Source: Oscillospiraceae bacterium
GTDB lineage: Bacteria > Bacillota > Clostridia > Oscillospirales > Ruminococcaceae
NCBI GenBank assembly: GCA_017848055.1
Contig: JAGALZ010000006.1
Coordinates: 105,080 to 169,079 of the forward strand
Length of the DNA: 64,000 nt
Direction: 5' to 3'
Shown here: one piece after another, positions 52,271 through 62,146 of the stretch
Position numbering within the stretch: the first letter of the stretch is position 1
Layout: every line of letters begins with the position of its first letter
The notes under the pieces: model-generated
Told to the model about the DNA's origin: nothing
What the model saw: the letters and a program-made list of their open reading frames with translations, nothing else
Databases searched by the model: none
Program-made: the position numbers and the translations under genes

Positions 52271-53227
52271 TTACACCCCGAAATACTTTCCGGCAAGCTC
52301 TAAAATCTTACCTCTTACTTCGTCCAGGTCGCCGCTTATTTCGCAGCCTGCGGCACGGATATGTCCGCCGCCGCCGAAGTTCTTGCAAAACTGCGATGCG
52401 TCAATTTCATCGGTTGTTCTTACCGACAGCTTGTAGGTATGAGAGCCTCTCTGCTTAACGGTAATTCCCATCTTGACACCCTCGACGGATATCGGAATTG
52501 AAGCAATGCCGTCGAACTCGCTGTCCTCGGCGCCGCTGTTTTGCATAAGCTCCTTTGTGATTACAATCATCGAGAGCTTTCCGCCGAAATAATACTCGAT
52601 ATTCGAGGTTGCAATCTGCTCGACCATAATTCTGCTCTGGCTCTTCAAATCAAACATACGTCTGTTGATTGAAGCAAACGGCACGCCCATTGAGATAAGC
52701 TCAGCCGCCGCAATATGCGCCTTGACGGTTGTGTTTTCGTACTTGAAGCAACCCGTATCGGTAGCGATTCCCGTATAGAGGCAAGAAGCAGTCTGTGTAT
52801 CAATTTCAACTTCCATATACTTAAAAAGCTCATACAACACGAGTGCTGTTGCCGAGGCCTGCGCATCGACGTAGGTCTTTTTTGCGTAGTGCTTGTTTGA
52901 GATATGGTGGTCGATACAAAGGTCAACTGCACCCTCCTGCTGGTAGCAGGCGAGATTTTTGCCCATAAGCGTAACGTCAGCGATATCGACTGCTATAACG
53001 CACTTTGGCTCTATAAGGGTATTGTCCCCTTCACAGCCCTCGTAGAGAAAGCTGTATCTTTCGGGGAAGCCGTCGGAGCAGAGTACATTCACTCTCTTGC
53101 CCATATTTCTCAGCACCCTGCAGAGTGCAAACGCACTGCCGAAGGTGTCGCCGTCCGGGCTTTTATGAGTGAGAATTACTGCGTCCTCGCAATTCAAAAG
53201 AAACTCTTTTATCTCTTTGAAATCCAT
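52271..53227 (-). CDS. nrnA: bifunctional nanoRNase / pAp phosphatase (DHH family)
   Basis: A 318-residue enzyme that degrades very short RNA oligomers and dephosphorylates 3'-phosphoadenosine 5'-phosphate. The metal-binding motifs are HKSPDGDTFGS, the aspartate in IAVDIADV and the name-giving DHH in CIDHHISNKH. The C-terminal DHHA1 domain has GGGGHIRAAG. Its ATG directly follows the rbfA stop codon. Confidence 0.95.
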   Translation of the reverse strand: MDFKEIKEFLLNCEDAVILTHKSPDGDTFGSAFALCRVLRNMGKRVNVLCSDGFPERYSFLYEGCEGDNTLIEPKCVIAVDIADVTLMGKNLACYQQEGAVDLCIDHHISNKHYAKKTYVDAQASATALVLYELFKYMEVEIDTQTASCLYTGIATDTGCFKYENTTVKAHIAAAELISMGVPFASINRRMFDLKSQSRIMVEQIATSNIEYYFGGKLSMIVITKELMQNSGAEDSEFDGIASIPISVEGVKMGITVKQRGSHTYKLSVRTTDEIDASQFCKNFGGGGHIRAAGCEISGDLDEVRGKILELAGKYFGV

Positions 53228-53617
53228 TTATTCCTCTCCGTTCTCCTCGTCGTCAGCCGGTTCCTCGGTCTGGGGAAGTGCCTGCTTGAGGAGCTTGTTT
53301 ATCTGTGCCGAATGCTCGATGGAGTCGTCTGCTACAAATGAAAGCTCGGGGCATTTTCTCAGTCCTAAGACATTTGAAATCTCACGCTTTAAAAAGCCCT
53401 TTGCACTCGTGAAGCCCTTGACGGCCTCCTTTGCCCTTTCGTAGCCCTCGAAGGAGGAAATATACACTCTGCAGAACGAGCCGTCTCTTGCGACATCGCA
53501 TCTTACGACAGTGAGCATATCTCCGCCGTTTATTCTCGGGTCCTTAAGGTCACGCATCTTTCCGGAAATTATTCTGCGTATGTCCTCGGACATACGTCCC
53601 GATTTTATTCCTGCCAT
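53228..53617 (-). CDS. rbfA: 30S ribosome-binding factor A
   Basis: A 129-residue KH-like protein that binds the 30S subunit during late maturation. The usual start MAGIKSGRMSEDIRRIIS and block VYISSFEGYERAKE are present. It lies between infB and nrnA. The acidic C-terminus (DDEENGEE) is common in this family. Confidence 0.94.
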   Translation of the reverse strand: MAGIKSGRMSEDIRRIISGKMRDLKDPRINGGDMLTVVRCDVARDGSFCRVYISSFEGYERAKEAVKGFTSAKGFLKREISNVLGLRKCPELSFVADDSIEHSAQINKLLKQALPQTEEPADDEENGEE

Positions 53618-53635
53618 AGATACTCCTTTTATATA

Positions 53636-56149
53636 TTAGTCTCTGTATTCTTCCATAACGTATGCCTCGAAGATGTCGCCTTCCTTGATGTCGGTGAACT
53701 TCTCGAGGGTGATACCGCACTCGAAGCCTGCGGAAACGTCCTTTGCGTCGTCCTTGAAGCGCTTGAGTGAACTCATCTTGTCGTCGGCGATGATGATACC
53801 GTCACGAACAACTCTGATGAGGTCGTTTCTGCCAATCTTACCGCTGAGTACGTAAGAACCTGCAACATTTCCGACGTTGGAAATCTTATAAACCTGTCTT
53901 ACCTCGACTCTTGCGGTATCTACTTCCTTATACTTAGGAGCGAGCATACCCTTCATTGCGCTTTCAATTTCCTCGATTGCGTCGTAGATGATTCTGTAGA
54001 GTCTGATATCAACGCCGTCATGCTCTGCGTTTGCCTTAGCAACAGGGTCAGGACGAACATTGAAGCCTACGATGATAGCATTCGAAGCGGCTGCGAGCAT
54101 AACGTCGCTTTCGGAGATTGCACCTACTGCGCCGTGGATAACTCTTACTCTTACCTCTTCGTTTGTGAGCTTTTCGAGTGACTGCTTTACAGCCTCAACA
54201 GAACCCTGAACGTCGGCCTTAACGATGATAGGAAGCTCCTTCATCTCACCTTCGGAAATCTGAGCGAACAGGTTATCAAGTGTAACCTTCTGGTACTGTG
54301 AGAACAGCTCCTCCTTAGCCTGGTGCTTTCTCTGCTCAACAAGCTCTCTTGCGAGTCTTTCGTCTGCAACTGCGTTGAAGATATCGCCTGCTGACGGTGT
54401 TTCTGCAAGACCTGTAATCTCAACAGGGCAGGATGGGCCTGCAACAGAAACCTGCTGTCCCTTGTCGTTTGTCATAGTTCTTACTCTTCCGACAGCTGTA
54501 CCTGCGATGATAACGTCGCCCATCTTGAGAGTACCGTTCTGAACGAGAACTGTAGCAACAGGGCCCTTACCCTTGTCAAGTCTTGCCTCGACAACAGTAC
54601 CCTTTGCGAGTCTGTTAGGGTTAGCCTTAAGCTCCTTGACCTCGGCAACGAGAAGAACGTTCTCGAGAAGGTCATCGATACCCATACCTGTCTTTGCGGA
54701 AACAGGAACTGCGATAACGTCGCCGCCCCAGTCCTCAACAACGAGGTCGTACTTTGTAAGCTCCTGCTTAATCTTGTCAGGGTCAGCGCCTATCTTATCC
54801 ATCTTGTTGATAGCAACGATAAGTGAAACACCTGCTGCCTTTGCGTGGTTGATTGATTCAACTGTCTGCGGCATGATACCGTCGTCAGCGGCAACTACGA
54901 GAATAGCGATATCGGTGATGTTGGCACCTCTTGCTCTCATAGATGTGAACGCCTCGTGTCCCGGTGTATCGAGGAAGGTAAGAACCTTTCCGCCGTACTT
55001 AACCTGGTAAGCACCGATATGCTGAGTGATACCGCCAGCTTCGCCGTCTGCAACGTTAGCGTTTCTGATTCTGTCGAGGATTGAGGTCTTACCGTGGTCA
55101 ACGTGTCCCATTACAACGATAACAGGGCTTCTTTCCTCTAAGTCCTCAGCCTTATCCTCTTCGTCAACAATAAGTCTTTCCTCGATTGTAACGATAACTT
55201 CCTTCTCAACCTTTGCACCGAGCTCATCTGCTACGAGTGAAGCTGTATCAAAGTCAATTACCTCGTTGATAGAAGCCATAACTCCGAGTCCCATAAGCTT
55301 CTTGATAACCTCGGTTACAGTAACCTTAAGTCTTGTTGCAAGCTCTGAAACTACGATCTCATCAGGAATCATAACCTTGAGCTGCTGCTTTCTTGCTCTT
55401 TCAAGCTCAAGTCTGCGAAGCTTTTCTGCTTCAGTTTCCTTCTTTGAGTGCTGCTGCTTTTTATACTGCTGTGACTTCTGAGTAATCTTCTGCTTCTTGC
55501 CGAAGCTGTCCTTGTTGTTCTTTGTGTTTCTGTTGTCAGCGAGGTTGTCGTATCTCTCGTTGTACTTATCAAGCTCGATGTATGAGCCTCTTGTATCAAC
55601 AGTCTTTCTCTTTGCAACAGACTGTGTGCCCTCAGAAACAGTATAGCCCTTTACATTATCCTCGACCTTTCCGCCGAAAATAATCTTCTGACCCTGCTCC
55701 TTCTTCTTTGCAGGTTCCTTTTTCTTCTGCTGAGGTCTTGCCTCAACCTTAGGCTGTTCCTTTGGCTCTGCCTTCTTAGGCTCTTCCTTCTTCACCTCAG
55801 CCTTTGGCTGTGGCTTTGGTTCTGCCTTAGGAGCCGGCTTTACTTCAGCCTTTGGCTGTTCCTTTGGCTCTGCCTTCTTAGGTTCTTCCTTCTTAGCGGC
55901 AGGCTTCTTTTCTTCCTTCTTAGGCTCTTCCTTGACGGTCTTTGTCTTTGCGGCAAAATACTCATCAAAGCTCTTTACCTCATTTTTCTGTGTGTAAACC
56001 TCTAAAACGTAGTTTACCTCCTCATCGAGAAGAGAGGAGCTGTTTTTCTTGGTTCCCTCGAATGCCTTTGCAAGACACTCGATGATATCGTTGCTTGTGG
56101 TACCTAAGTCCTTTGCAAGCTCGCTTACCTTATATTTCTTTGTTGCCAT
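53636..56149 (-). CDS. infB: translation initiation factor IF-2
   Basis: An 837-residue GTPase that places initiator tRNA on the 30S subunit. After the N-terminal IF2_N domain comes a Lys/Pro/Glu-rich linker (about residues 70-160, repeats of [13 protein letters not shown]). The GTP-binding motifs follow: [24 protein letters not shown], and NKMDK; domains II-IV complete the C-terminus. Length is normal. AAGGAGGATAA precedes the ATG. It follows ylxQ in the operon. Confidence 0.97.
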   Translation of the reverse strand: MATKKYKVSELAKDLGTTSNDIIECLAKAFEGTKKNSSSLLDEEVNYVLEVYTQKNEVKSFDEYFAAKTKTVKEEPKKEEKKPAAKKEEPKKAEPKEQPKAEVKPAPKAEPKPQPKAEVKKEEPKKAEPKEQPKVEARPQQKKKEPAKKKEQGQKIIFGGKVEDNVKGYTVSEGTQSVAKRKTVDTRGSYIELDKYNERYDNLADNRNTKNNKDSFGKKQKITQKSQQYKKQQHSKKETEAEKLRRLELERARKQQLKVMIPDEIVVSELATRLKVTVTEVIKKLMGLGVMASINEVIDFDTASLVADELGAKVEKEVIVTIEERLIVDEEDKAEDLEERSPVIVVMGHVDHGKTSILDRIRNANVADGEAGGITQHIGAYQVKYGGKVLTFLDTPGHEAFTSMRARGANITDIAILVVAADDGIMPQTVESINHAKAAGVSLIVAINKMDKIGADPDKIKQELTKYDLVVEDWGGDVIAVPVSAKTGMGIDDLLENVLLVAEVKELKANPNRLAKGTVVEARLDKGKGPVATVLVQNGTLKMGDVIIAGTAVGRVRTMTNDKGQQVSVAGPSCPVEITGLAETPSAGDIFNAVADERLARELVEQRKHQAKEELFSQYQKVTLDNLFAQISEGEMKELPIIVKADVQGSVEAVKQSLEKLTNEEVRVRVIHGAVGAISESDVMLAAASNAIIVGFNVRPDPVAKANAEHDGVDIRLYRIIYDAIEEIESAMKGMLAPKYKEVDTARVEVRQVYKISNVGNVAGSYVLSGKIGRNDLIRVVRDGIIIADDKMSSLKRFKDDAKDVSAGFECGITLEKFTDIKEGDIFEAYVMEEYRD

Positions 56150-56178
56150 AGGCTTATTATCCTCCTTGTAAAATCAAA

Positions 56179-56517
56179 TCAGTCGATATAAAAGAGTGAT
56201 GTATCAATCTCTATTTCTTCTGTGACCGACCTTGCCTTCTTGTTAAAGCCGGCATCACAGATTGCAAGTATTCCTGTTTTCTTGCCGATGCTGTCTGCGA
56301 TTTCCTGCATATTCATACCTGCGCTATACAGCTTTACCGAGTCACGGTAGCAGACATACATCATTTCCTTAAGGCTCTTCTTGGAGAGGTCTGTTGCGAC
56401 ATACACGCCCTTTGCCTCACCGCTGTGGCAGGCACTTTTGACCATATCCATACCCATACAGAGCTTTCCTGCCCTGCGGCAGATTGAGAGAAGTCCCGAA
56501 ATGCCCTTACTGCTCAT
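56179..56517 (-). CDS. ylxQ: L7Ae-family RNA-binding protein
   Basis: A 112-residue protein of the L7Ae/L30e group, often found between ylxR and infB and thought to bind structured RNA. The fold's VKSACHSGEAKGVYVATDLS and a C-terminal domain end are visible. The ATG at 56517 overlaps the end of ylxR by 11 bp and lies 7 nt after GGAGGAG; an in-frame TTG at 56523 has no proper site. Confidence 0.9.
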   Translation of the reverse strand: MSSKGISGLLSICRRAGKLCMGMDMVKSACHSGEAKGVYVATDLSKKSLKEMMYVCYRDSVKLYSAGMNMQEIADSIGKKTGILAICDAGFNKKARSVTEEIEIDTSLFYID

Positions 56518-56776
56518 TTGCAAGCTCCTCCTCCATCTTATCGTAAACCGCCTCTTCTATCTTGCACGAGAAGCTCTTCTCGAGTTTTCTCGCTTTTCTT
56601 GCAAGCTTTAAGCACTCTGCGTTTCTGCATATATACGCACCTCTGCCGGATTTCTTTCCCGTAAGGTCGATTGAAATCTCACCCTCAGGCGACTTCACCA
56701 CTCTGACAAGCTCCTTCTTCGGCTTCATTTCAGAGCAGCCAAGGCATATCCGCATCGGTATCTTTTTAGTTTTCAT
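56507..56776 (-). CDS. ylxR: YlxR (RnpM) nucleic-acid-binding protein
   Basis: An 89-residue protein with the family pattern RICLGCSEMKPKKELVRVV and GKKSGRGAYICRNAECL. YlxR homologues bind RNA, and one has been reported to modulate RNase P. It overlaps ylxQ, showing translational coupling inside the nusA-infB operon. Confidence 0.94.
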   Translation of the reverse strand: MKTKKIPMRICLGCSEMKPKKELVRVVKSPEGEISIDLTGKKSGRGAYICRNAECLKLARKARKLEKSFSCKIEEAVYDKMEEELANEQ

Positions 56777-56794
56777 AGGTTTAGTCCTTTCGGC

Positions 56795-57844
56795 TTAGTT
56801 ATCTGTCGGATTCTCAGGGAGAATGTCAATCTTATAGCCTGTAAGTCTGTGTGCAAGCTTTGCATTCTGTCCCTTGTTGCCGATTGCGAGAGAGAGCTGG
56901 TTGTTAGGAACGATTACCTTACAGCTCTTAACCTCGTCCTCCAAGATATCAACTCTAAGAACCTCTGCAGGAGAAAGTGCCTTTGCGATAAACTCAGCAT
57001 CGTCCTCAGAGTAAGGAATGATATCAATCTTCTCGCCCTTGAGTTCCTCAACGATAGAGGAAATTCTCGAATGCTTAGGGCCGATGCAAGCGCCTACTGC
57101 GTCAACGTTCTTGTCACGGCTGTAAACAGCAATCTTTGTTCTTGCACCTGCTTCTCTGGAGATTGACTTGATTTCAACTGTTCCGTCGTAGATTTCAGGA
57201 ACCTCAAGCTCGAAGAGCTTTGCAACAAGCTCGTTTCTTGTTCTTGTAATCTTGAGTGCAGGCTTCTTTGTGAGGTTTACAACGTCCTGAACGTAAACCT
57301 TGATGATGTCGCCTGCCTTGAGGACTTCGCCCGGAATCTGCTCGCTTCTTACGAGGTATGCCTCGTTCTTATCGATAGTTACGATAGCGTTGAGTGTTGA
57401 AGGCTCAACCTTAGTTACGACTGCGGAAACACACTCCTGCTTCTTTGAGTCAAACTGTGCAGCAAGTCTTGCACTCTCGTGGGACTTGATATCCTGCTTG
57501 ATAGACTGCTTTGCACTCTGTGCGGCAACTCTTCCGAACTTCTTTGTATCAATCTTGATTTCAACTGTTCCGCCGACTCTTGCTCTCTTGGAGATAGTCT
57601 TTGCCTCGTCGATATGGATTTCGTTGCCCGGATTTTCAGGGATTGTGTCAACTACTGTCTTTATGATTCTTACGTCAAACTTACCTTTTTCGGGATTGAT
57701 TTCAATTCCGATATTCTCGCTGTCAGGGTAATCTCTCTTGGCAGCCTTTAAAATACCCTGCTTGATGTTCTCGATGAGCTGTTCTGTTTCGATGTTATTT
57801 TCCTTTGCCAGAAGCTCCAGTGCTGCAAAAAACTCGTTGTTCAT
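56795..57844 (-). CDS. nusA: transcription termination/antitermination factor NusA
   Basis: A 349-residue protein without the C-terminal acidic repeats of Proteobacteria, as usual in Firmicutes. The N-terminal polymerase-binding domain starts FFAALELLAKENN, an S1 domain runs at about 130-200, and two KH domains follow with AVGACIGPKHSRI and LSLAIGNKGQNAKLA. It binds RNA polymerase and nascent RNA to influence pausing. It lies between rimP and ylxR. Confidence 0.96.
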   Translation of the reverse strand: MNNEFFAALELLAKENNIETEQLIENIKQGILKAAKRDYPDSENIGIEINPEKGKFDVRIIKTVVDTIPENPGNEIHIDEAKTISKRARVGGTVEIKIDTKKFGRVAAQSAKQSIKQDIKSHESARLAAQFDSKKQECVSAVVTKVEPSTLNAIVTIDKNEAYLVRSEQIPGEVLKAGDIIKVYVQDVVNLTKKPALKITRTRNELVAKLFELEVPEIYDGTVEIKSISREAGARTKIAVYSRDKNVDAVGACIGPKHSRISSIVEELKGEKIDIIPYSEDDAEFIAKALSPAEVLRVDILEDEVKSCKVIVPNNQLSLAIGNKGQNAKLAHRLTGYKIDILPENPTDN

Positions 57845-57866
57845 TTTTTCTTTTTCCTCCTAAATT

Positions 57867-58367
57867 TTATTCGTCAAACAAATTCTCATCGTCGCAAAGC
57901 TTTACAAAGGCACACTCTGAAAGCACAACCTCTGTCGGGGTTTCTTCCCCACGTTTTACAACTGTTATTTTACCCTTTTCGTATCCTGTAAGAGTGCCGA
58001 TGAATTCCTTTTCGCCGTTAACCTCACGGATAAATCTTATTCTCAGCTCGTCACCTATACAGCATTCAAAATGCTCCGGTCGTCTGAGTTCTCTTGCAAG
58101 TCCCGGACTTCCAACCTCGAACACATACGCCTGTGAAATCGGGTCAACCTCGTCGAGTATCGTGTTGAACGGTCTTGAAAAAGCCTCGCAGTCGTCGATA
58201 TCAACTCCGCCGTCCTTGTCGATAAGCACCCTTAAGTACCAGGTTGTGCCTTCTTTTTCAAATCGCACGTCCCACAAAAACAGTCCCAGCTCGTCGCAGA
58301 GCGGCTGCGCTAAGTCTCTTATTCTGTCGGTGGTGCTTACGCCCTTCTTCTGTGATTTTGCGTCCAT
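57867..58367 (-). CDS. rimP: ribosome maturation factor RimP
   Basis: A 166-residue protein required for 30S assembly. Typical blocks are LGLFLWDVRFEKEG, RVLIDKDGGVDIDDCEAFSR and VGSPGLARELRRPEHF. It is the first gene of the translation operon; GGGAGGATAGCC precedes the ATG, and a good promoter lies about 80 nt upstream. Confidence 0.95.
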   Translation of the reverse strand: MDAKSQKKGVSTTDRIRDLAQPLCDELGLFLWDVRFEKEGTTWYLRVLIDKDGGVDIDDCEAFSRPFNTILDEVDPISQAYVFEVGSPGLARELRRPEHFECCIGDELRIRFIREVNGEKEFIGTLTGYEKGKITVVKRGEETPTEVVLSECAFVKLCDDENLFDE

Positions 58368-58438
58368 TGGCTATCCTCCCATACAAAAGTAAAAGACCGG
58401 AAGTCAATTTCCAGCCTTTCATTAAAGATATTACAAGT

Positions 58439-58467
58439 ATTATACCACACTATTTTATAAAATGCAA
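58439..58467 (-). promoter_or_regulatory. promoter of the rimP-ribF operon
   Basis: Minus strand TTGCAT (58462-58467), 17 nt, TATAAT (58439-58444). It gives a leader of about 65 nt before rimP. Confidence 0.75.
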
Positions 58468-58519
58468 GCGTTTTGAGAAAAATTTTTGCAAGCTTCACCT
58501 TTGCGAGAACGCCAAAAAC

Positions 58520-58925
58520 AGTATACGGCTTCAAGGCGGCTATACACCTTTCACTCTTTCCGATAGGTGTTCAATTCTTCTCAAGCGAAAACTATCCTCC
58601 GAGGGCGTTAGATTTTACTTCACGCTTTCTTCTTGAAAGAAGAAAGACTTTGCAAAGAAGAACTTGTTTCGGATTTAACACCTTCGGTGTTCTTAAAATC
58701 CGAAACGAAATTATCCTACCAAGAAACTCGCTCCACGTTTTTGTTGGCGTGCCTTTTTAAGCCTCACACCCCTCGTCCTCGGCACAGCCTCCGTCTAACT
58801 TTATCAACGTCGGCACACAAAAACTGTTGTCGCCTTCAAGGGTACAAAAAGTGTCGATGCACCTTTCGCCCCTTCCGACAGGTGTTCAATTCTGCTTAAG
58901 TGAAAACTTTCCTACGAGGGCGTTA
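58520..58925. repeat. mosaic structured repeat, locus 2
   Basis: Same orientation as locus 1 and nearly identical to it between about 58620 and 58850. It has the CTTTCTTCTT hairpin, the TTTCGGATTT hairpin and the core with CGGCACACAAAAACTGTTG. Its ends carry two copies of a submodule containing AGGTGTTCAATTC and GAGGGCGTTAG (near 58565-58610 and 58880-58928), which is found inverted in locus 3. Noncoding despite several short frames. Confidence 0.85.
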
Positions 58926-58945
58926 GTTGGTTAAAAAATGATATA

Positions 58946-60106
58946 TTACAACGCTGTGATTTCAACGCCGTCCTTTATAATAACTCTCGGCACTCTCTTC
59001 GAAATTCCGCAGACAACCTCATAACCGATTGTTCCGTAGATTGCCGCAAGCTCGTCAGCTGTAATGCAGTCATCGCCGTCCTTGCCGATAAGGGTAGCAA
59101 TATCATTAGCCTTAACGTCAATGCCCGTAACGTCGCACATAAGCTGGTCCATACAAACCCTGCCTGCAATTTTCGCACGTTTGCCGTTTATGAGAATCTC
59201 GCCCTTGCCGGAAAGAAGTCTTGAATATCCGTCGGCATAACCTATCGCAATAGTCGCAAGCTTCATATCTCTCGGTGCCACAAACGTCCTGCCGTAGCTG
59301 ACACACTCGCCCGCCTTAATCTCCTTGACCTGCGCCACTCTTGCCTTGAGCGAAAGCGCACTCTCAAGCTTTATCGGAACAGGGAGCGATGCATTCGGCA
59401 TAAGTCCGTAGAGGATAATTCCGAGTCTTGCAAGGTCTGACCTTGTTCTGTCGTGGTAAACGCCTGCGGCAGAGTTCAGATAATGCACGCAAGGGATTGT
59501 CTGTCCTCTTTCCTTCAGCTTGTCAACCACCGACATAAGCTTTTCAATCTGAGCCTTTGTGTATTCAACATCGCCCTCATCGTCGCTGTCTGCAACGCAA
59601 AGGTGTGTGAACATTCCTTCAACCGAAAGTGCCGGCATTGACAGAATGCTGAGCATATCCGAGGCGATTTCGTCAATACTCTCAGAGTGGATACCGATTC
59701 TTGTCATGCCCGTGTCGATTGCAACATGAACTCTCAGCTTTTCGCCGTCACCCAGAAATCCGCAAAGCTCCTTTGCATACGGAAGCTCTGTCACAGCCTG
59801 GATAATATCAAGCTCGAAAAGTCTTCTTGCTGCCTCGGGCGGAGTGTAGCCGAGAATGAGTATATCACCCTTCACACCGCTGTCACGCAGACGCTGTGCT
59901 TCCTCAATGTTTGACACCGCAAACTTTCTGACACCCAGCTCGTTTTCCAGATACGGCACGATTGCTCTGTCGCAGTGACCGTAGCAGTCAGCCTTGACAA
60001 CGCACATTATTTCGGTGCCATCTCCGATAAGCTCCTTGTATGCCTTGTAATTATGAGCTATAGCGTCGAGATGAATCTCCGCCCATGCTCTTTTCAGGTA
60101 ATCCAT
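58946..60106 (-). CDS. alr: alanine racemase
   Basis: A 386-residue PLP enzyme interconverting L- and D-alanine for peptidoglycan. The pyridoxal lysine is in VKADCYGH near residue 38 and the catalytic tyrosine is in CVSYGRTF near 270. Length and start (MDYLKRAWAEIHLDAIAHNY) are normal. ACGGAGATAC precedes the ATG. It is a single-gene unit divergent from ypsA. Confidence 0.96.
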   Translation of the reverse strand: MDYLKRAWAEIHLDAIAHNYKAYKELIGDGTEIMCVVKADCYGHCDRAIVPYLENELGVRKFAVSNIEEAQRLRDSGVKGDILILGYTPPEAARRLFELDIIQAVTELPYAKELCGFLGDGEKLRVHVAIDTGMTRIGIHSESIDEIASDMLSILSMPALSVEGMFTHLCVADSDDEGDVEYTKAQIEKLMSVVDKLKERGQTIPCVHYLNSAAGVYHDRTRSDLARLGIILYGLMPNASLPVPIKLESALSLKARVAQVKEIKAGECVSYGRTFVAPRDMKLATIAIGYADGYSRLLSGKGEILINGKRAKIAGRVCMDQLMCDVTGIDVKANDIATLIGKDGDDCITADELAAIYGTIGYEVVCGISKRVPRVIIKDGVEITAL

Positions 60107-60162
60107 ATATGTATCTCCGTTTCTGTAAAAAAGAATTTTTGTGTATTCTTTTGATAATTCTA

Positions 60163-60191
60163 TTGAAAAATTCCTGCCGTTGTGTTATTCT
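60163..60191 (+). promoter_or_regulatory. promoter of ypsA
   Basis: TTGAAA (60163-60168), 17 nt, TATTCT (60186-60191). Confidence 0.55.
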
Positions 60192-60231
60192 ATAAATGAT
60201 AGCTTTTTAAGGGAAGTGACCCACTTAACCT

Positions 60232-60762
60232 ATGATTATAAATAAAAATAAAACAGTTTGTTTTTCAGGGCACCGTCCCGAAAAGCTCTTCGACGGCGCA
60301 ACGGTAAGCAGTGAGCCCGTGAAAAGACTGCTCAGCATTGTCTATGTCGCTATCGATGAGGCCATCCGTGAGGGCTACGATACCTTCATCACCGGTATGG
60401 CAAGAGGTGTAGACCTTTGGGCAGGTTCTCTGCTTCTGGAATTCAAACGCAGATATCCGCACATAAAGATAGTATGTGCAATACCCTTCCGTGACCAGCT
60501 CGCTCCGCTTGAGGGTGAGGATAGAATAAGCTATCTTGCAATTATGTCCATGGCGGAAGAGGTCGTGTATATAAGCGAAAACTACACCCGTGACTGTATG
60601 AAAAAGCGAAATTACTTCATGGTTGACAATTCGTCAAAGCTTATAGCCGTTGTCCGTGACTGGAGAAGCGGCACGGGTCAGACAATCCGCTACGCACAGA
60701 AAAAGGGTCTGGCTACACGAATAATAGACGTTGAGGCGAATATGCCGATGTTCCTGGCATAG
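60232..60762 (+). CDS. ypsA: YpsA-like SLOG-domain protein (DUF1273)
   Basis: A 176-residue Rossmann-like protein of the SLOG group, whose members are thought to bind nucleotide-derived ligands. Family blocks are FSGHRPEKL, FITGMARGVDLWAG and a late SGTGQTIRYAQKK. In Bacillus and Staphylococcus YpsA has been linked to cell division; its activity is not established. AAGGGAAGTG lies upstream of the ATG. It is followed by the LCP-like gene after 86 bp. Confidence 0.85.
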   Translation: MIINKNKTVCFSGHRPEKLFDGATVSSEPVKRLLSIVYVAIDEAIREGYDTFITGMARGVDLWAGSLLLEFKRRYPHIKIVCAIPFRDQLAPLEGEDRISYLAIMSMAEEVVYISENYTRDCMKKRNYFMVDNSSKLIAVVRDWRSGTGQTIRYAQKKGLATRIIDVEANMPMFLA

Positions 60763-60848
60763 CCACCCACTCTTAATAGTTTACACCCATTAAGAATAAT
60801 ATTCAAGACCTTTTTCCAAATTTACAGATAAAACAAAGGAGAAAAAAC

Positions 60849-61745
60849 ATGCAGGACAAGAAAGAAAACAAAAAATCCCAGCTTCCCGTAGCGGCGGTGT
60901 ACGCAACTGCGCTGCTTATCGGAGTGCTGGTTTTCGGACTTATCGGATTTCTGGCGGTAAGAAACTTTTTGCCGAGCGACAACAGCTCGTCTGAGGTAAC
61001 TGAGGAAAACAGATTCAATTTCTCGACAAATGACGATTCAATTACACTTTATGCTGTAACAGATGATTTTGATGAGCTTAAATCCGTTGTGCTCTCTGCC
61101 TTCAAGCCATCAACACAGAATATAATTATCATTCCTCTGACCCCTTACCTTGACTGCAACGGTCAGACCTTCAACGAGATTTACAAAACACACGGAATTG
61201 CCGATGCTACTGAAAGTGTCAGTGCAAAGCTCGGTGTTGAAATCGACAAGTATATGACTCTCAGCGAGAACACACTCTCTGAGGTAATCAATATTATGGG
61301 TACATCAATCGTTTCGCTCGTTGACCCTATCGTTATCCCCGACAGAGCAACCGGCGGCACAGTTTCATATCAGAAGGGTGCAAGAATTGCTGTTGACGGC
61401 GATATGGCGGTAACTCTTATCGGTTATCCTACCTACGCAAGCGGATTTAGCTCAAATATGAAGATGTCAGGCGAAATTGCCGCAAACTCTATAAACACTT
61501 TCTTCAAGCAGCCTGCAACCGCCAAGCTCAACATCGACCTTATCTTCAACAAGGAATACGGCGACGCTAACACAAATATGACTCAGGACGACTACAACCT
61601 TATGAAGAGCGCAATTGTCTACGTTATCGAAAACTCTACGATGCCGTCATATTCGCTCACTCCGACAGGCGAGTGGCCCGAGCCTACAAGATTTATCATC
61701 GACCAGTCATTCATCGACCAGCTCGACGGCTACTTAGTAGGATAA
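60849..61745 (+). CDS. membrane-anchored LCP-like protein, uncertain family
   Basis: A 298-residue protein with one N-terminal helix (about 14-38) and an outer domain. The stretch FNEIYKTHGIADATESVSAK and the following VEIDKYMTLSE resemble the LytR-CpsA-Psr fold, which attaches polymers to peptidoglycan. The arginines that bind the pyrophosphate in active LCP proteins are not obvious, so it may be an inactive relative. AAGGAG precedes the ATG. The P-II-like gene follows after 23 bp. The family call is tentative. Confidence 0.6.
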   Translation: MQDKKENKKSQLPVAAVYATALLIGVLVFGLIGFLAVRNFLPSDNSSSEVTEENRFNFSTNDDSITLYAVTDDFDELKSVVLSAFKPSTQNIIIIPLTPYLDCNGQTFNEIYKTHGIADATESVSAKLGVEIDKYMTLSENTLSEVINIMGTSIVSLVDPIVIPDRATGGTVSYQKGARIAVDGDMAVTLIGYPTYASGFSSNMKMSGEIAANSINTFFKQPATAKLNIDLIFNKEYGDANTNMTQDDYNLMKSAIVYVIENSTMPSYSLTPTGEWPEPTRFIIDQSFIDQLDGYLVG

Positions 61746-61768
61746 TTTACAGCAAGGGGTGCAAAAGT

Positions 61769-62131
61769 ATGAAGCTTATGATTTTTATTCTCAACAGAAA
61801 CGATGTTCTCGATAAGCTTTTAGAGGGCTTTTCTTCCGCAGGAATCGGCGGTGCGACAATCATCGAATCGTCAGGTCTTGCCGTTACTCTCTCAAGAATG
61901 GGAAGCAACATTTTCAGCGCATCTCTCAGAGCTCTCCTCAGTGCCGAGGAAAATAACCACACAATAATTTCCGTCATCAAGGACAGCCAGCTCGAGATTG
62001 CAAGAAAGGTAATCTACAAGACCGTCGGTGACCTCTCAAAACCAAACACCGGCGTTCTTTGTACAATGCCGCTTGATTTCGTCGAGGGTACTATAAAGAA
62101 GGTCGCCGATAAGCAGGATGACGAAAGATAG
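61769..62131 (+). CDS. P-II-like small regulatory protein
   Basis: A 120-residue protein of the GlnB-like fold (ferredoxin-like): MKLMIFILNRNDVLDKLLEG at the start and GATIIESSGLAVTLSRMG next, matching the strand-helix-strand layout. The T loop that in true P-II proteins contacts AmtB is not conserved, and no amtB or glnA gene is near, so the ligand and target are unknown. AAGGGG precedes the ATG at 61769. A longer frame from 61673 overlaps the upstream gene and is rejected. Confidence 0.75.
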   Translation: MKLMIFILNRNDVLDKLLEGFSSAGIGGATIIESSGLAVTLSRMGSNIFSASLRALLSAEENNHTIISVIKDSQLEIARKVIYKTVGDLSKPNTGVLCTMPLDFVEGTIKKVADKQDDER

Positions 62132-62146
62132 CCCACACAGTATATA

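Noticed and set aside
58473..58899. Short plus-strand frames (95 and 88 codons)
   Set aside because: They are repeat-derived, as at 30.6 kb, and lack start signals.
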